From Gordonia sp. SID5947 (lineage in GTDB: Bacteria > Actinomycetota > Actinomycetes > Mycobacteriales > Mycobacteriaceae), in the NCBI RefSeq assembly GCF_009862785.1, contig NZ_WWHU01000001.1, positions 2,108,001 through 2,172,000 on the forward strand: DNA of 64,000 bases, written 5' to 3'. A program made the translations under genes and the position numbers. This document shows positions 54,880-63,924 of this stretch, in pieces. The notes below the pieces were generated by a model that was given only the letters and a program-made list of their open reading frames with translations, ran no database searches and had not been told where the DNA came from. How positions within the stretch are numbered: the stretch's first letter is position 1; every line of letters begins with the position of its first letter.

Positions 54880-54944
54880 TGTGCTCACCCTCATCTGTAC
54901 GTCGGAGTTCCATGACAAAAGCGCCCCTGACCTGAGTCACAGCT

Positions 54945-55032
54945 GGTCCCCGAAACGGGACCCGGCTCCACATCAGATGAGCAGAGGCGCCAATGAGGAT
55001 TCAGTCTAGCCAACGCGGATCAGACCGGTCAC
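54945..55032 (-). promoter_or_regulatory. cspB promoter and 5' leader hairpin
   Basis: On the minus strand GTGACC (55027-55032) and TAGACT (55003-55008) are 18 bases apart and would start a message about 117 bases before the cspB start codon. The leader contains a perfect 6-base hairpin, GGTCCC-CGAAAC-GGGACC on the plus strand (54945-54962). Long structured leaders are usual for cold-shock genes. Confidence 0.4.
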
Positions 55033-55102
55033 GTGGATTACCTCACGTCTCGCAACGGTCACCGGACGCCGCCGACCCACGACGTGTTCTACCGTGGAAG
55101 AC

Positions 55103-55312
55103 ATGAGGAGCCAATCGTCACCGCGACTGCTGCAGCTGGCCGTGGTCGTGTTCGCGATCGGGCTCGTGGCGATCGTCGCGCTGTTCGTGACCCCGTTGCT
55201 CACCGACGGGGGCACCGCGCCCACATTCGTGTACGTGCTCACCATGTGCGCACCGGTGGGCTTCGTACTCGGACTGGTCTTCGCCCTCCGGTCGGGACGG
55301 CGCGCACGGTGA
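55103..55312 (+). CDS. Small two-helix membrane protein
   Basis: 69-residue protein with two hydrophobic helices (LLQLAVVVFAIGLVAIVALFV; VYVLTMCAPVGFVLGLVFAL) joined by a short polar loop, ending in a basic RSGRRAR tail that would face the cytoplasm. The position matches Rv0870c, a short membrane protein next to cspB and moaA2 in M. tuberculosis. The ATG at 55103 is preferred; the GTG at 55094 adds three residues. Its stop overlaps the flavin reductase start (GTGA), so translation of the two is coupled. No function is known. Confidence 0.75.
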   Translation: MRSQSSPRLLQLAVVVFAIGLVAIVALFVTPLLTDGGTAPTFVYVLTMCAPVGFVLGLVFALRSGRRAR

Positions 55313-55860
55313 CCATCGAATCCGCGTTCCCGACCACGGCTACCGATCTCTCCCCGGCCGCCGACACCGAGGTACTCAAACGCGCTTACAGCTGTTTCCC
55401 GTCCGGCGTCGTGGCGGTCGCGTGCCGTGTCGTCGGCGCGGACGGCGTTCCCGAACTCGTCGGGATGGCGGCGAGCGCCTTCACCACGGTGTCGCTCGAT
55501 CCCCCACTCGTCTCGCTGTGTGTGCAGAACTCGTCGACCACCTGGCCGCGACTGCGCGAGGCCCCCGCCATCGGCGTCAGCGTCTTCGCGCGGGACCAGT
55601 CGGACCTGTGCCGACAGCTGGCGGGGCCGGCTCACACCCGCTTCGCCGGGATCACTCCGTCCGGCACCGATGACGGCGCGGTGTTCATCCCGGACGCCGC
55701 CGCCAGTCTGTCCTGTTCGCTTCACAACGAGATACCGGCCGGTGACCACACCCTGGTACTCCTCCGCATCGATGCCCTGCGTTACGACGCCGGCGTGGAA
55801 CCACTCGTGTTCCACGCCAGCACGTTTCGCTCACTGGAAGTCCGGAGGAGCGACACATGA
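55309..55860 (+). CDS. Flavin reductase-family protein
   Basis: 183-residue FMN-binding split-barrel protein of the flavin reductase (DIM6/NTAB) family. Marks: RAYSCFPSGVVAVACRVVG, GMAASAFTTVSLDPPLVSLC (FMN phosphate loop), NSSTTWPRLREAPAIGVSVF and AAASLSCSLHNEIPAGDHTL. It should reduce FMN or FAD with NADH and feed electrons to a partner. The start GTG at 55309 overlaps the preceding stop, and its stop overlaps the moaA start (ATGA), so it sits in a tightly coupled unit with the Moco genes. A link to molybdopterin synthesis is possible but unproven. Confidence 0.87.
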   Translation: MTIESAFPTTATDLSPAADTEVLKRAYSCFPSGVVAVACRVVGADGVPELVGMAASAFTTVSLDPPLVSLCVQNSSTTWPRLREAPAIGVSVFARDQSDLCRQLAGPAHTRFAGITPSGTDDGAVFIPDAAASLSCSLHNEIPAGDHTLVLLRIDALRYDAGVEPLVFHASTFRSLEVRRSDT

Positions 55861-56948
55861 CGCTTGTCTCGCTCGGCCTCCCCACCACATCGTCGTCGAC
55901 GGATGCGGCGCCCGCGGACACCCCCACGACGGGTCCGCTGCGGGATCGGCTCGGACGCATCGTCACCGACCTGCGGGTCTCGGTGACCGATCGCTGCAAT
56001 CTGCGGTGCACCTACTGCATGCCGGCTGACGGGCTCGACTGGCTGCCCACCGACGACGTCCTGACAACCGACGAACTGATCCGGGTGATGACCGTGGCCG
56101 TCCGCGACCTCGGCATCCGGACGATCCGCTTCACCGGCGGCGAACCCCTGCTCCGCCGCGACCTCGACGACCTGATCGGCGCGGTCTCCGCATTGCCGGA
56201 AGGCCCCGAGATCGCGATGACCACCAACGGCCTCGGCCTCGGCCACCGGATCGACGCGCTGGTGGCCGCCGGACTGGACCGCATCAACGTCTCGCTGGAC
56301 ACGGTGGATCGCCGACGGTTTGCCGAGATCACCCGGCGTGATCGGCTCGACGACGTGGTGGACGGGCTGGCCGCCGCCCGGGCGGCCGGGGTGCGATCGA
56401 TCAAGGTGAACGCGGTCCTCGCCGGTCACGACGACCTCGGCCGGCTCCCCGACCTCCTCGGGTTCTGCCTCGAGCACGGGTACCAGCTACGCATCATCGA
56501 GCAGATGCCACTGGACGCGGACCACCGTTGGGACCGGTCGTCGATGGTCACCGCCGACGAGATCCTCGCCGCCCTGCGCGCTCGGTACACCTTGCGGCCC
56601 GATCCCCGCCCCCGCGGCAGTGCGCCCGCCGCCACCTGGCTCGTCGACGGCCACGAGGTGGACGGTGCACCGGCACGGGTCGGCGTGATCGCGTCGGTCA
56701 CCCGTCCCTTCTGCGGCGATTGCGACCGGACCCGGCTCACCGCCGACGGCGCGCTTCGCAATTGTCTGTTCGCGGAGTCCGAGACCGACTTGCGTGGGCT
56801 CCTCCGCAGCGGTCTGCCCGACGATCAGCTCGACGGCGCCATCGCCGCCCGCTGGCGCGGCAACACCTGGGTGAAGGCCGCCGGCCATGGGGTGAACAGC
56901 CCCGACTTCCACCAGCCCGATCGGCCGATGTCGGCCATCGGAGGCTGA
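55857..56948 (+). CDS. moaA: GTP 3',8-cyclase MoaA
   Basis: 363-residue radical-SAM enzyme that starts molybdenum cofactor synthesis from GTP. The SAM iron-sulphur cluster motif is DRCNLRCTYCMP (CxxxCxxC). The second cluster has GDCDRTRLTADGALRNCLF near the C-terminus, with Cys pairs typical of MoaA. FTGGEPLLRRDLDDLI and NVSLDTVDRRRF are the family loops. The chain ends in SAIGG, the double-Gly terminus needed for activity. An N-terminal extension of about 30 residues is unconserved. The start ATG at 55857 overlaps the flavin reductase stop. moaD follows 6 bases later. Confidence 0.95.
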   Translation: MTLVSLGLPTTSSSTDAAPADTPTTGPLRDRLGRIVTDLRVSVTDRCNLRCTYCMPADGLDWLPTDDVLTTDELIRVMTVAVRDLGIRTIRFTGGEPLLRRDLDDLIGAVSALPEGPEIAMTTNGLGLGHRIDALVAAGLDRINVSLDTVDRRRFAEITRRDRLDDVVDGLAAARAAGVRSIKVNAVLAGHDDLGRLPDLLGFCLEHGYQLRIIEQMPLDADHRWDRSSMVTADEILAALRARYTLRPDPRPRGSAPAATWLVDGHEVDGAPARVGVIASVTRPFCGDCDRTRLTADGALRNCLFAESETDLRGLLRSGLPDDQLDGAIAARWRGNTWVKAAGHGVNSPDFHQPDRPMSAIGG

Positions 56949-56954
56949 TCGACG

Positions 56955-57203
56955 ATGCAGGTCACCATCCGGTACTTCGCTGCCGCGCGCGCGGCGGCAG
57001 GCGGCGACACGGCCGTCGTCGACGTCGACGCGGACACCACCCTCGGCGACCTCGAGTCGATCCTGTCCGCGGGTAACCCGGATCTGCAGCGGGTGCTGGC
57101 GCGATGCTCCTACCTCCGCGACTCGGTCGCGCTCTGCGATCGCGATGTGGCCCTTGGGGCGTGTGCGGTCATCGACGTCCTGCCGCCATTCGCCGGTGGC
57201 TGA
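56955..57203 (+). CDS. moaD: Molybdopterin synthase sulphur-carrier subunit MoaD
   Basis: 82-residue ubiquitin-fold protein that carries sulphur as a C-terminal thiocarboxylate. It begins VTIRYFAAARAAAGGD and ends VLPPFAGG, with the terminal double Gly exposed as required. The middle has LSAGNPDLQRVLARCSYLRD. The start ATG at 56955 lies 6 bases after the moaA stop. Its partner MoaE is encoded 5 kb away with mog and moaC, on the opposite strand, so the two halves of molybdopterin synthase are not co-transcribed here. Length is normal for MoaD. Confidence 0.93.
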   Translation: MQVTIRYFAAARAAAGGDTAVVDVDADTTLGDLESILSAGNPDLQRVLARCSYLRDSVALCDRDVALGACAVIDVLPPFAGG

Positions 57204-57297
57204 CGACACATTCGCGCTGTGACCTTCCTCACATAACGGCTCGATAACGAGAAGGACACAAGTCGACTATCGCGCCGTGAGCAGGGACGACCCCGAA

Positions 57298-57317
57298 ATT
57301 GGGTCGAGAGACCCAAT
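57298..57317 (+). terminator. GNRA-loop hairpin after moaD
   Basis: ATTGGGTC (57298-57305), GAGA and GACCCAAT (57310-57317) make a perfect 8-base stem closed by a GNRA tetraloop. Short GACGA/TCGTC flanks (57286-57290, 57317-57321) allow further pairing. It lies 95 bases after moaD and ahead of the riboswitch, so it may end the moaA-moaD message or be part of a leader fold. There is no T-tract. Confidence 0.4.
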
Positions 57318-57446
57318 CGTCCGGCGAAAACAGGCTCGCCAACAACGTGATTCGAGCTCATAGACGTCGTAGTGTGACTGAACGACGCCCCACGGGGGGT
57401 CACGACCAAGTAACCAAATGCATAACGTCCCGTCGGCCGCGCCGAA

Positions 57447-58290
<844 letters not shown>

Positions 58291-58332
58291 TAGGAGCAGC
58301 TGACTCGGCCCGGCCCCGGGCCCACAGTCGAA

Positions 58333-58373
58333 GGGCCCCGCACGACGGTTTCAGACCCGTGCGGGGCCCTTTT
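58333..58373 (+). terminator. Intrinsic terminator after rpf
   Basis: GGGCCCCGCACG (58333-58344) and CGTGCGGGGCCC (58358-58369) form a perfect 12-base stem with a 13-base loop, followed by TTTT (58370-58373). This is the clearest Rho-independent terminator in the window and ends the rpf message. It lies 20 bases before the stop of the convergent DUF6328 gene and could serve both strands. Confidence 0.85.
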
Positions 58374-58393
58374 CCATTCTCATCGGCGACCGG

Positions 58394-58924
58394 TCAGTCG
58401 TGCCGCGACAGTCGCCGCCGCTCACGCAGCGGCATGGCGACCCACATGAACACGAAGACCACCAGCGCCGCACCCCCGGCGGTGAGGGCGGCCCAACCGC
58501 CGAAGACGATGTCGAAGATCACCGTGAGGACGCCGATGAGCGCGATGCCGAGCAAGCCGATGCCGATCAGTGTCAACCGGTGTGCGCGATCCACCAGCTG
58601 ATCGATCGCGTGGCGCCGAAACAACAGTCGGTGCAACGCAACAGGCGAGATCAGGGTCACTGTGGAGAGCACCGCGAAGACCAGGCTGACGACAAAGATG
58701 TTCTGTTCGCGGGAGGTCAGCTCCTCGAAGCCCTCCTGGAACGGGACGGTCAGCATCAGACCGGTGAGGATCTGCCCGCCGGTTTGCACCACTCGCAGTT
58801 CCTGCAACAGGCTGGCCCAGTTGCGGTCGAGCCGCTCGGTCGGGGTCTCATGGCGATCGGGCGTCGAGCCACCGGACTGATCGTAGGAGTCACCACGAGC
58901 GGAGTCACCTGGGTTGGACACCAC
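58394..58924 (-). CDS. DUF6328-like membrane protein
   Basis: 176-residue inner-membrane protein with four hydrophobic helices (about 50-70, 78-98, 117-140, 145-165; e.g. SLVFAVLSTVTLISPVALHR and LGIALIGVLTVIFDIVFGGW). It carries the family text WASLLQELRVVQTGGQILTG and FRRHAIDQLVDRAHRL, as in DUF6328 proteins annotated as sodium/proton antiporter-like. The N-terminal 35 residues are polar and disordered. Starts at ATG 58924 or nearby are not separable. It converges on rpf and is followed upstream by a TetR gene on the same strand, 33 bases away. Function is not known. Confidence 0.7.
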   Translation of the reverse strand: MVSNPGDSARGDSYDQSGGSTPDRHETPTERLDRNWASLLQELRVVQTGGQILTGLMLTVPFQEGFEELTSREQNIFVVSLVFAVLSTVTLISPVALHRLLFRRHAIDQLVDRAHRLTLIGIGLLGIALIGVLTVIFDIVFGGWAALTAGGAALVVFVFMWVAMPLRERRRLSRHD

Positions 58925-58957
58925 ACGAACCTATCCCTGCCGGCGCACCGGCGGCGG

Positions 58958-59614
58958 TCAGTCGGCGAGCAATCCCGTGATCAGCGCTGCCAGGATGCGT
59001 CGTAACCGGGATTCGACATCCACCAGCGCATGCCCCAGCCGCGGGTCGTCCCGATAGAGCTCGAGGATCTCGGGCCCCGGGGTGGCTATCTGCCAGAACG
59101 CGCCGGCAAGCGCGGTCGAGGTCGCGATGAGATCCACACCGTTCTCCACCGACAACGCGGGCAGCAACCTCCGGACGGATTCGACGATGGCGTCGAGTTC
59201 GGCATGCGTCACGTATTTGAAGCGACGGACGGCATCCGGCGACACGTTGCGCTCCAGATTCATCGGCGCCTGGGCGAGCAGATCGCAGAACTGGCCCCGG
59301 GTAGCGAGGGTTGCACCGATGACCGAAGCCACGATCTCGGCATCCGCGTGATGCCGCGCGTCCAGGTCCGCTCGTAGAGCCGCGGACCACTCGCGCCAGC
59401 CGTCTGCGGTGAGGCGCAGGAAGATCTCCTCCCGCGTCTCGAAATAGCGCAGCATCGCCGACTTGTGCATGCCGACGGCGACCGCGATGTCGGTGAGGGT
59501 GATCTCGCGGATGCCCCGCTGGGTCGCCAGCTCCCGCGCGGCGCTCAGGATGGCCTCCTCCCGAGCTTGCTTGGCCTGAGGACTGCGTGCGCGCCGAAAG
59601 TCACCCGATTGCAT
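58958..59614 (-). CDS. TetR-family regulator, divergent from SDR
   Basis: 218-residue repressor. Helix-turn-helix: EEAILSAARELATQRGIREI, then DIAVAVGMHKSAMLRYFETR. The C-terminal part matches the TetR group with C-domain TetR_C_like (FCDLLAQAPMNLERNVSPDA; LIATSTALAGAFWQIATPGP). The start ATG at 59614 lies 9 bases from a 45-base inverted repeat that also reaches the divergent SDR promoter, so it should repress both genes. The inducer is unknown, probably the SDR substrate. Confidence 0.86.
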   Translation of the reverse strand: MQSGDFRRARSPQAKQAREEAILSAARELATQRGIREITLTDIAVAVGMHKSAMLRYFETREEIFLRLTADGWREWSAALRADLDARHHADAEIVASVIGATLATRGQFCDLLAQAPMNLERNVSPDAVRRFKYVTHAELDAIVESVRRLLPALSVENGVDLIATSTALAGAFWQIATPGPEILELYRDDPRLGHALVDVESRLRRILAALITGLLAD

Positions 59615-59623
59615 GCCCCCAAC

Positions 59624-59668
59624 TTAGCAAAACGATGTTGCGCAATTACCGCAACGGTGTTTTACTAA
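59624..59668. promoter_or_regulatory. 45-base inverted repeat between tetR and SDR
   Basis: TTAGCAAAACGATGTTGCG (59624-59642) and CGCAACGGTGTTTTACTAA (59650-59668) match as inverted repeats at 15 of 19 positions with a 7-base centre. The TACTAA end (59663-59668) can act as the -10 of the SDR gene, whose ATG at 59674 follows 5 bases later, so its message may be leaderless. This is the likely TetR operator. Confidence 0.7.
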
Positions 59669-59673
59669 AACGC

Positions 59674-60564
59674 ATGGAACAGACATGGTTCATCACCGGA
59701 TCGTCACGCGGATTCGGGCGTGCGCTCGTCCGCGCCGCCTTGCACGCAGGTCATCGCGTCGCGGCGACCGCACGTCGCCCGGAAGAACTCGACGACCTGG
59801 TCGACGAGTTCGGCGACCACATCCATCCGATACGCCTGGATGTCACCGATGTCGACCTGGTGCGCGCGGCGGTCACCGAGGCGCACACAGTGTTCGGAGG
59901 TATCGACGTGGTGGTCAACAATGCGGGATACGCCAATGTCGCACCCATCGAGACCGGCGACGACAGCGACTTCCGGACCCAGTTCGAGACCAACTTCTGG
60001 GGCGTCTACAACGTGTCCAAGGCAGTCATTCCGCTACTGCGACAACAAGGTCATGGCCTGATCATCCAGTTCTCGTCGGTGGGCGGGCGTGTCGGCGGCT
60101 CTGGCGGCATCGCGTCCTACCAGGCCGCGAAGTTCGCGATCGATGGATTCAGTCGGGTATTACGTTCGGAGACTGCGCAATTCGGAGTCAGAGTCCTGGT
60201 GGTGGAGCCGAGCGGGTTTCGTACCGATTGGGCGGGGAGTTCGATGACCGTATCCGCGATGTCCGACGGATACTCCGCATTGGGCGCCCGTTACTCGGAT
60301 TCCACCGACCCCGCGTCACCTCTGCAGGCCGGCGATCCGGAACGTGCCGCAGCGATTCTCGTGGAAGTTGCCGCACGACAGGATATCCCGCACAACCTAC
60401 CGCTCGGGGCGCAGGCCTCGGCGCTGTCCGTCGAGTTCGGTCGGCGACAACTCGACAGCGACCTCGCCTGGCAGGAGGTGAGCAGGTCCGCCGACTTCGG
60501 CCTGCCCTACCCGGTCACCCCTCCTCCTGATGGGGTTCCCGCGCAGTCCGTGCCATCGCGGTGA
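59674..60564 (+). CDS. Short-chain dehydrogenase/reductase
   Basis: 296-residue NAD(P)-dependent oxidoreductase. The nucleotide site is TGSSRGFGRALVRA (TGxxxGxG) near residue 10, RLDVTDVDLV and VVNNAGYANV follow, and the catalytic Ser/Tyr/Lys are in IIQFSSVGGRVGG and SYQAAKFAIDGFS. Arg after the first Gly motif suggests NADP. The start ATG at 59674 is right after the operator; the long upstream in-frame reading crosses the operator and is rejected. Belongs to the 'SDR5-like' group acting on steroids or lipids in this genus, but the substrate is not readable. It ends 26 bases before the ABC-F leader peptide. Confidence 0.9.
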   Translation: MEQTWFITGSSRGFGRALVRAALHAGHRVAATARRPEELDDLVDEFGDHIHPIRLDVTDVDLVRAAVTEAHTVFGGIDVVVNNAGYANVAPIETGDDSDFRTQFETNFWGVYNVSKAVIPLLRQQGHGLIIQFSSVGGRVGGSGGIASYQAAKFAIDGFSRVLRSETAQFGVRVLVVEPSGFRTDWAGSSMTVSAMSDGYSALGARYSDSTDPASPLQAGDPERAAAILVEVAARQDIPHNLPLGAQASALSVEFGRRQLDSDLAWQEVSRSADFGLPYPVTPPPDGVPAQSVPSR

Positions 60565-60590
60565 GCACGACGCGGTATGGTCGGGGAATC

Positions 60591-60617
60591 ATGGAGATCG
60601 AGGTCGACAGAATCTAG
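60591..60617 (+). CDS. Putative 8-residue leader peptide of the ABC-F gene
   Basis: The frame ATG GAG ATC GAG GTC GAC AGA ATC TAG encodes MEIEVDRI. TATGGT at 60576-60581, 9 bases before the ATG, would give a leaderless start for the transcript. Three hairpins follow at once. This is the layout of leader peptides that sense ribosome stalling in front of antibiotic-resistance ABC-F genes. Confidence 0.5.
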   Translation: MEIEVDRI

Positions 60618-60720
60618 CCACCGAATTGCCGGTGGCCTCATCCGCGAGACGGCGGTGCGATCGGGAGACGTCCGATCGCACGGTTTGTCGGGACCGTGAA
60701 CGGTCCGGATGCGGCGTTTT
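60617..60720 (+). promoter_or_regulatory. Hairpin attenuator in the ABC-F leader
   Basis: Three stems follow the leader peptide. GCCACCG/CGGTGGC lies at 60617-60636. GTGCGATCGG/CCGATCGCAC lies at 60655-60681, a perfect 10-base stem. GGACCG/CGGTCC, closed by TGAA, lies at 60691-60706. A TTTT run at 60717-60720 lies 10 bases beyond the last. Their order suits a choice between anti-terminator and terminator forms set by ribosome position on the leader peptide. Confidence 0.5.
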
Positions 60721-60824
60721 CCCAGCGCGATCTTCGCCGGCCTTTCGGCGCGCCCGACCACCTCCATTGACGCCCCGTCGACGCCCACCGCATCGACAGG
60801 GCACGAACACCCAGAAGGCCACCG

Positions 60825-62438
60825 ATGTCCACCCAATCCGCCATCACCCTCCACGACCTGAGTTTCGACTGGCCCGACGGCACCGTCGCGCTCGACCGCG
60901 TCGAGGGCACGTTCACCGTCGGCCGTACCGGCCTGACCGGTCGCAACGGAGCAGGCAAGTCCACCTTGCTACGCCTGATCGCCGGCATCCTCACCCCGAC
61001 CGCGGGCCATGTCGACACGATCGGCGAGGTCGGCTACCTCCCGCAGACACTCACCCTCGCCCGCGAGACGACCATCGCGGAGTTGCTCGGCATCGCCGAC
61101 ACACTCTCCGCCATCCGCGCCATCGAAGGCGGCGACGCCGACGACAAGCACTTCGAGACCGTCGGTGACGATTGGGACATCGAGGCCCGGGCCTATCAAG
61201 CGCTACACCAGATCGGCTTCACCGCAATCGATCTCGACCGTCGCGTCGCCGAAGTGTCCGGTGGTGAGGCGATGCTTGTCGCCATCACGGGCCTGCGCAT
61301 CCGTCGTACCCCCATCACGCTCCTCGACGAGCCGACCAACAACCTCGATCGACCCACGCGGGCCCGGCTCGCGGAGTTCGTGGACGACTGGCCCGGAACC
61401 CTCGTCGTGGTCAGTCACGACCTCGAACTCCTCGAGCACATGGAGAACACCGCGGAGCTCCACGACGGTGAGCTGGAGGTGTTCGGCGGTCCGTACAGCG
61501 CCTGGGCAGAACACCGCGAGCGGGAGCAAGCGGCCGCCGCGCAGGCGGCTCGCACCGCGCAACAAGCGCTCAAGGTGGAGAAACGCCAACGCACCGAGGC
61601 CGAGACCAAACTCGCGCGCAGGGAACGCACGGCCGCCAAGACCCAGAAGGACGGCGGTATCCCGAAGATCCTGGCCGGGGCCCGAGCCAGTAAGGCTCAG
61701 GCATCGGCCGGATCACTTCGCTCGACCCTTGACGACAAGGTCCGATCCGCCCAGGCCGCCGTCGACGCCGCCGACGCTCGTGTCCGCGACGACGACCACA
61801 TCAACCTCGTTCTCCCGGACCCGGACGTGCCGCGCGGTCGGCGACTGCTGGAGCTTCGCGACGCCACCCGCACCGTGATCGTCCAAGGGCCGGAGCGCGT
61901 CGCGCTGATGGGACCGAACGGGGTCGGCAAATCGACGCTGATCGGCCAACTCCTGGGAGAACTGCCCGCGACCGACGGCCGGGTCCAGGGCACGCTCCTC
62001 ACCGATCGCGTCGGATACCTCCCCCAACGTCTCGACGGTCTGGACGATGCCGCGGGTGCGCTGGAGAACGTGCAGACGGTTGCGCCGAATACGCCGCCAG
62101 GGACGATCCGCAACCAGTTGGCTCGGCTGTTGCTACGAGGAAGCGCCGCGAACCGCCCGGTCGGCACGCTCTCCGGCGGCGAACGCTTCCGTGTCGCACT
62201 CGCGAAACTCCTCTTGGCAGAGCCAATTCCGCAGCTGCTGATCCTGGACGAGCCCACCAACAACCTCGACATCGCGAGTGTGGGACAACTCGCCGAGGCA
62301 CTCGACGCCTACCGTGGGGCGCTCCTGGTAATCAGCCACGATCTACCGTTCCTCGAGAAGATCGGCATCGACACCGTTCTCGAACTCGGCGCAGACGGGC
62401 AGATCCACCAGAGAGGCGACCTGACAGAAACGATGTGA
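60825..62438 (+). CDS. ABC-F family ATPase (likely ribosome protection)
   Basis: 537-residue soluble protein with two ABC ATPase domains and no membrane part. First: GRNGAGKST, VSGGEAMLV, ITLLDEPTNNLD. Second: GPNGVGKST, LSGGERFRVAL and LLILDEPTNNLD. A charged helical linker (about 225-330: REREQAAAAQAARTAQQALK and so on) joins them and is the part that enters the ribosome in ABC-F proteins. Antibiotic-resistance ABC-Fs and housekeeping factors share this layout; the leader peptide with hairpins favours an inducible resistance role. Start ATG 60825 gives family length; the 260-base leader has no other gene. MoaE is convergent. Confidence 0.88.
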   Translation: MSTQSAITLHDLSFDWPDGTVALDRVEGTFTVGRTGLTGRNGAGKSTLLRLIAGILTPTAGHVDTIGEVGYLPQTLTLARETTIAELLGIADTLSAIRAIEGGDADDKHFETVGDDWDIEARAYQALHQIGFTAIDLDRRVAEVSGGEAMLVAITGLRIRRTPITLLDEPTNNLDRPTRARLAEFVDDWPGTLVVVSHDLELLEHMENTAELHDGELEVFGGPYSAWAEHREREQAAAAQAARTAQQALKVEKRQRTEAETKLARRERTAAKTQKDGGIPKILAGARASKAQASAGSLRSTLDDKVRSAQAAVDAADARVRDDDHINLVLPDPDVPRGRRLLELRDATRTVIVQGPERVALMGPNGVGKSTLIGQLLGELPATDGRVQGTLLTDRVGYLPQRLDGLDDAAGALENVQTVAPNTPPGTIRNQLARLLLRGSAANRPVGTLSGGERFRVALAKLLLAEPIPQLLILDEPTNNLDIASVGQLAEALDAYRGALLVISHDLPFLEKIGIDTVLELGADGQIHQRGDLTETM

Positions 62439-62473
62439 CGATCAGCGACGGCGGGCGCGTTGCCGGGTACCGC

Positions 62474-62926
62474 TCACGCCGAGCCGACCCATTCGTCGCT
62501 CCCGTCACCGAAGAACTGGTGTTTCCACACGGGCAGTCGCGCTTTCACCTCGTCGACGAGTTGCGCGCAGAGTTCAAAGGCCGCTCGTCGATGATCGGCC
62601 GCAACCGCGACCACAAACGCGACGTCACCGATCGCGAGTTCTCCGACCCGATGCGACACCGCAACGGCCCAGACCCCGTTGCCGGCGCCGGCGATCTCGC
62701 CGACGACCTCGGTGAGCACCGTCGGCGCCGACGGGTGGGCAGAGTAGACCAGCCGGGTCACCTCGCGGCCGGCGTCGTGGTTGCGCACCGCACCAACGAA
62801 ACCGACGACGGCACCGGCGGCGCCGCCCGCGGCCTCGGCGACAAGCGCTTCGTGGGTCGCGAGGTCGATCGCATCGTCGGACAAGGATGCCCGCACCACC
62901 TGGACATCGACAGCGCGGTCCGCCAT
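62474..62926 (-). CDS. moaE: Molybdopterin synthase catalytic subunit MoaE
   Basis: 150-residue enzyme that transfers sulphur from MoaD to precursor Z. Family text: [40 protein letters not shown], then [20 protein letters not shown] and [20 protein letters not shown], ending [20 protein letters not shown]. The catalytic Lys is in [10 protein letters not shown]. The ATG at 62926 overlaps the mog stop by one base (TGATG), so these genes are translated together. MoaD lies apart at 57 kb. Length is normal. Confidence 0.94.
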   Translation of the reverse strand: MADRAVDVQVVRASLSDDAIDLATHEALVAEAAGGAAGAVVGFVGAVRNHDAGREVTRLVYSAHPSAPTVLTEVVGEIAGAGNGVWAVAVSHRVGELAIGDVAFVVAVAADHRRAAFELCAQLVDEVKARLPVWKHQFFGDGSDEWVGSA

Positions 62927-63423
62927 CAGTGATCACCCCCGCGGATCTGGTCCAGCGCGTGGTCGAGCACTCCCTCGAGGACCGACAGCCCGTCCTTCAC
63001 CCCGCCGGACGAGCCCGGCAGGTTGATCACCAGCGTCGTGGCCGCCACTCCCGCGAGGCCACGCGACAACACTGCCGTCGGCACCGTCGGGAGACCGGCG
63101 GACCGGATCGCGTCGGCCAGACCGGGGATCTCCGCGTCGAGTATGGGTCGGGTCTGCTCTGGTGTGCGGTCGGTGGGCGACAGACCGGTCCCTCCGGTGG
63201 TGATGACGAGATCGGCGCCTGCGTGGACGCCTGCCCGGATCGCGTCACCGACCGGCGCGCCGTCGGAGACCACGCTGCATTCGGTGACGACGATCCCGCG
63301 AGCTCTGAGCCAGTCGCTGATGATCGGGCCGGTGCGGTCGGCGTAGTCGCCACGGCTGGCCCGGGTCGAGGCCACCACGATCCGGGCGGTCCGACGACGC
63401 AGACCGGTCGGCGGCTCACTCAC
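62926..63423 (-). CDS. mog: Molybdopterin adenylyltransferase (Mog/MoaB type)
   Basis: 165-residue MPT-binding protein of the MogA/MoaB family, which activates molybdopterin by adenylation before molybdate insertion. The motif [20 protein letters not shown] (GGTG and the Asp) and the MPT-loop region ending [20 protein letters not shown] are clear. It opens with [20 protein letters not shown], typical of MogA. The GTG at 63423 overlaps the moaC stop by 8 bases. Part of the moaC-mog-moaE unit on the minus strand, as in M. tuberculosis. Confidence 0.92.
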   Translation of the reverse strand: MSEPPTGLRRRTARIVVASTRASRGDYADRTGPIISDWLRARGIVVTECSVVSDGAPVGDAIRAGVHAGADLVITTGGTGLSPTDRTPEQTRPILDAEIPGLADAIRSAGLPTVPTAVLSRGLAGVAATTLVINLPGSSGGVKDGLSVLEGVLDHALDQIRGGDH

Positions 63424-63919
63424 GTCGCCACGACCCCGATTTTCCGCCGGTCTTCTCGAGCAGGCACACCCCGTCCATGCTGGCGCGACGGTCGACCGCC
63501 TTCACCATGTCGTGCAATGTGAGGCCTGCGACGGCGACAGCGGTGAGCGCTTCCATCTCGACACCGGTCTGACCACTGGTCCCGACGGTCGCCGTGACGT
63601 CGATGTGGTCATCGGCGATGGCGAACTCGATCTCGACGGACGACAGGGCGAGCTGATGGCACAACGGGATCAACTCGTCGGTGCGCTTGGCAGCCATGAT
63701 CCCGGCGATCCGGGCTGTCGCGAGCACGTCACCCTTCGGCAACCTGCCCTCGCTGAGCAATCCGATCACCTCGGCGGTGGTGCGAAACGTCCCGCCGGCC
63801 ACCGCACGACGGTCCGTACGCGATTTGCCGCCGACGTCGACCATCCGGGCTGCACCGGTCGAGTCGATGTGACTCAGGCCGGGTCCCGTCGACCCGCTCG
63901 CTTCGCCTTCGCCGGCCAC
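63416..63919 (-). CDS. moaC: Cyclic pyranopterin monophosphate synthase MoaC
   Basis: 167-residue enzyme that works after MoaA to make precursor Z. The family core is visible: ARMVDVGGKSRTDRRAVAGG, GDVLATARIAGIMAAKRTDE, LIPLCHQLALSSVEIEF, then SGQTGVEMEALTAVAVAGLT and MVKAVDRRASMDGVCLLEKT with the catalytic Lys and Asp. A short N-terminal extension of about 20 residues precedes the core. The start is a GTG at 63919, 5 bases after the stop of the next upstream gene, so this unit may begin further upstream. Length is normal. Confidence 0.94.
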   Translation of the reverse strand: MAGEGEASGSTGPGLSHIDSTGAARMVDVGGKSRTDRRAVAGGTFRTTAEVIGLLSEGRLPKGDVLATARIAGIMAAKRTDELIPLCHQLALSSVEIEFAIADDHIDVTATVGTSGQTGVEMEALTAVAVAGLTLHDMVKAVDRRASMDGVCLLEKTGGKSGSWRRE

Positions 63920-63924
63920 TCTCG

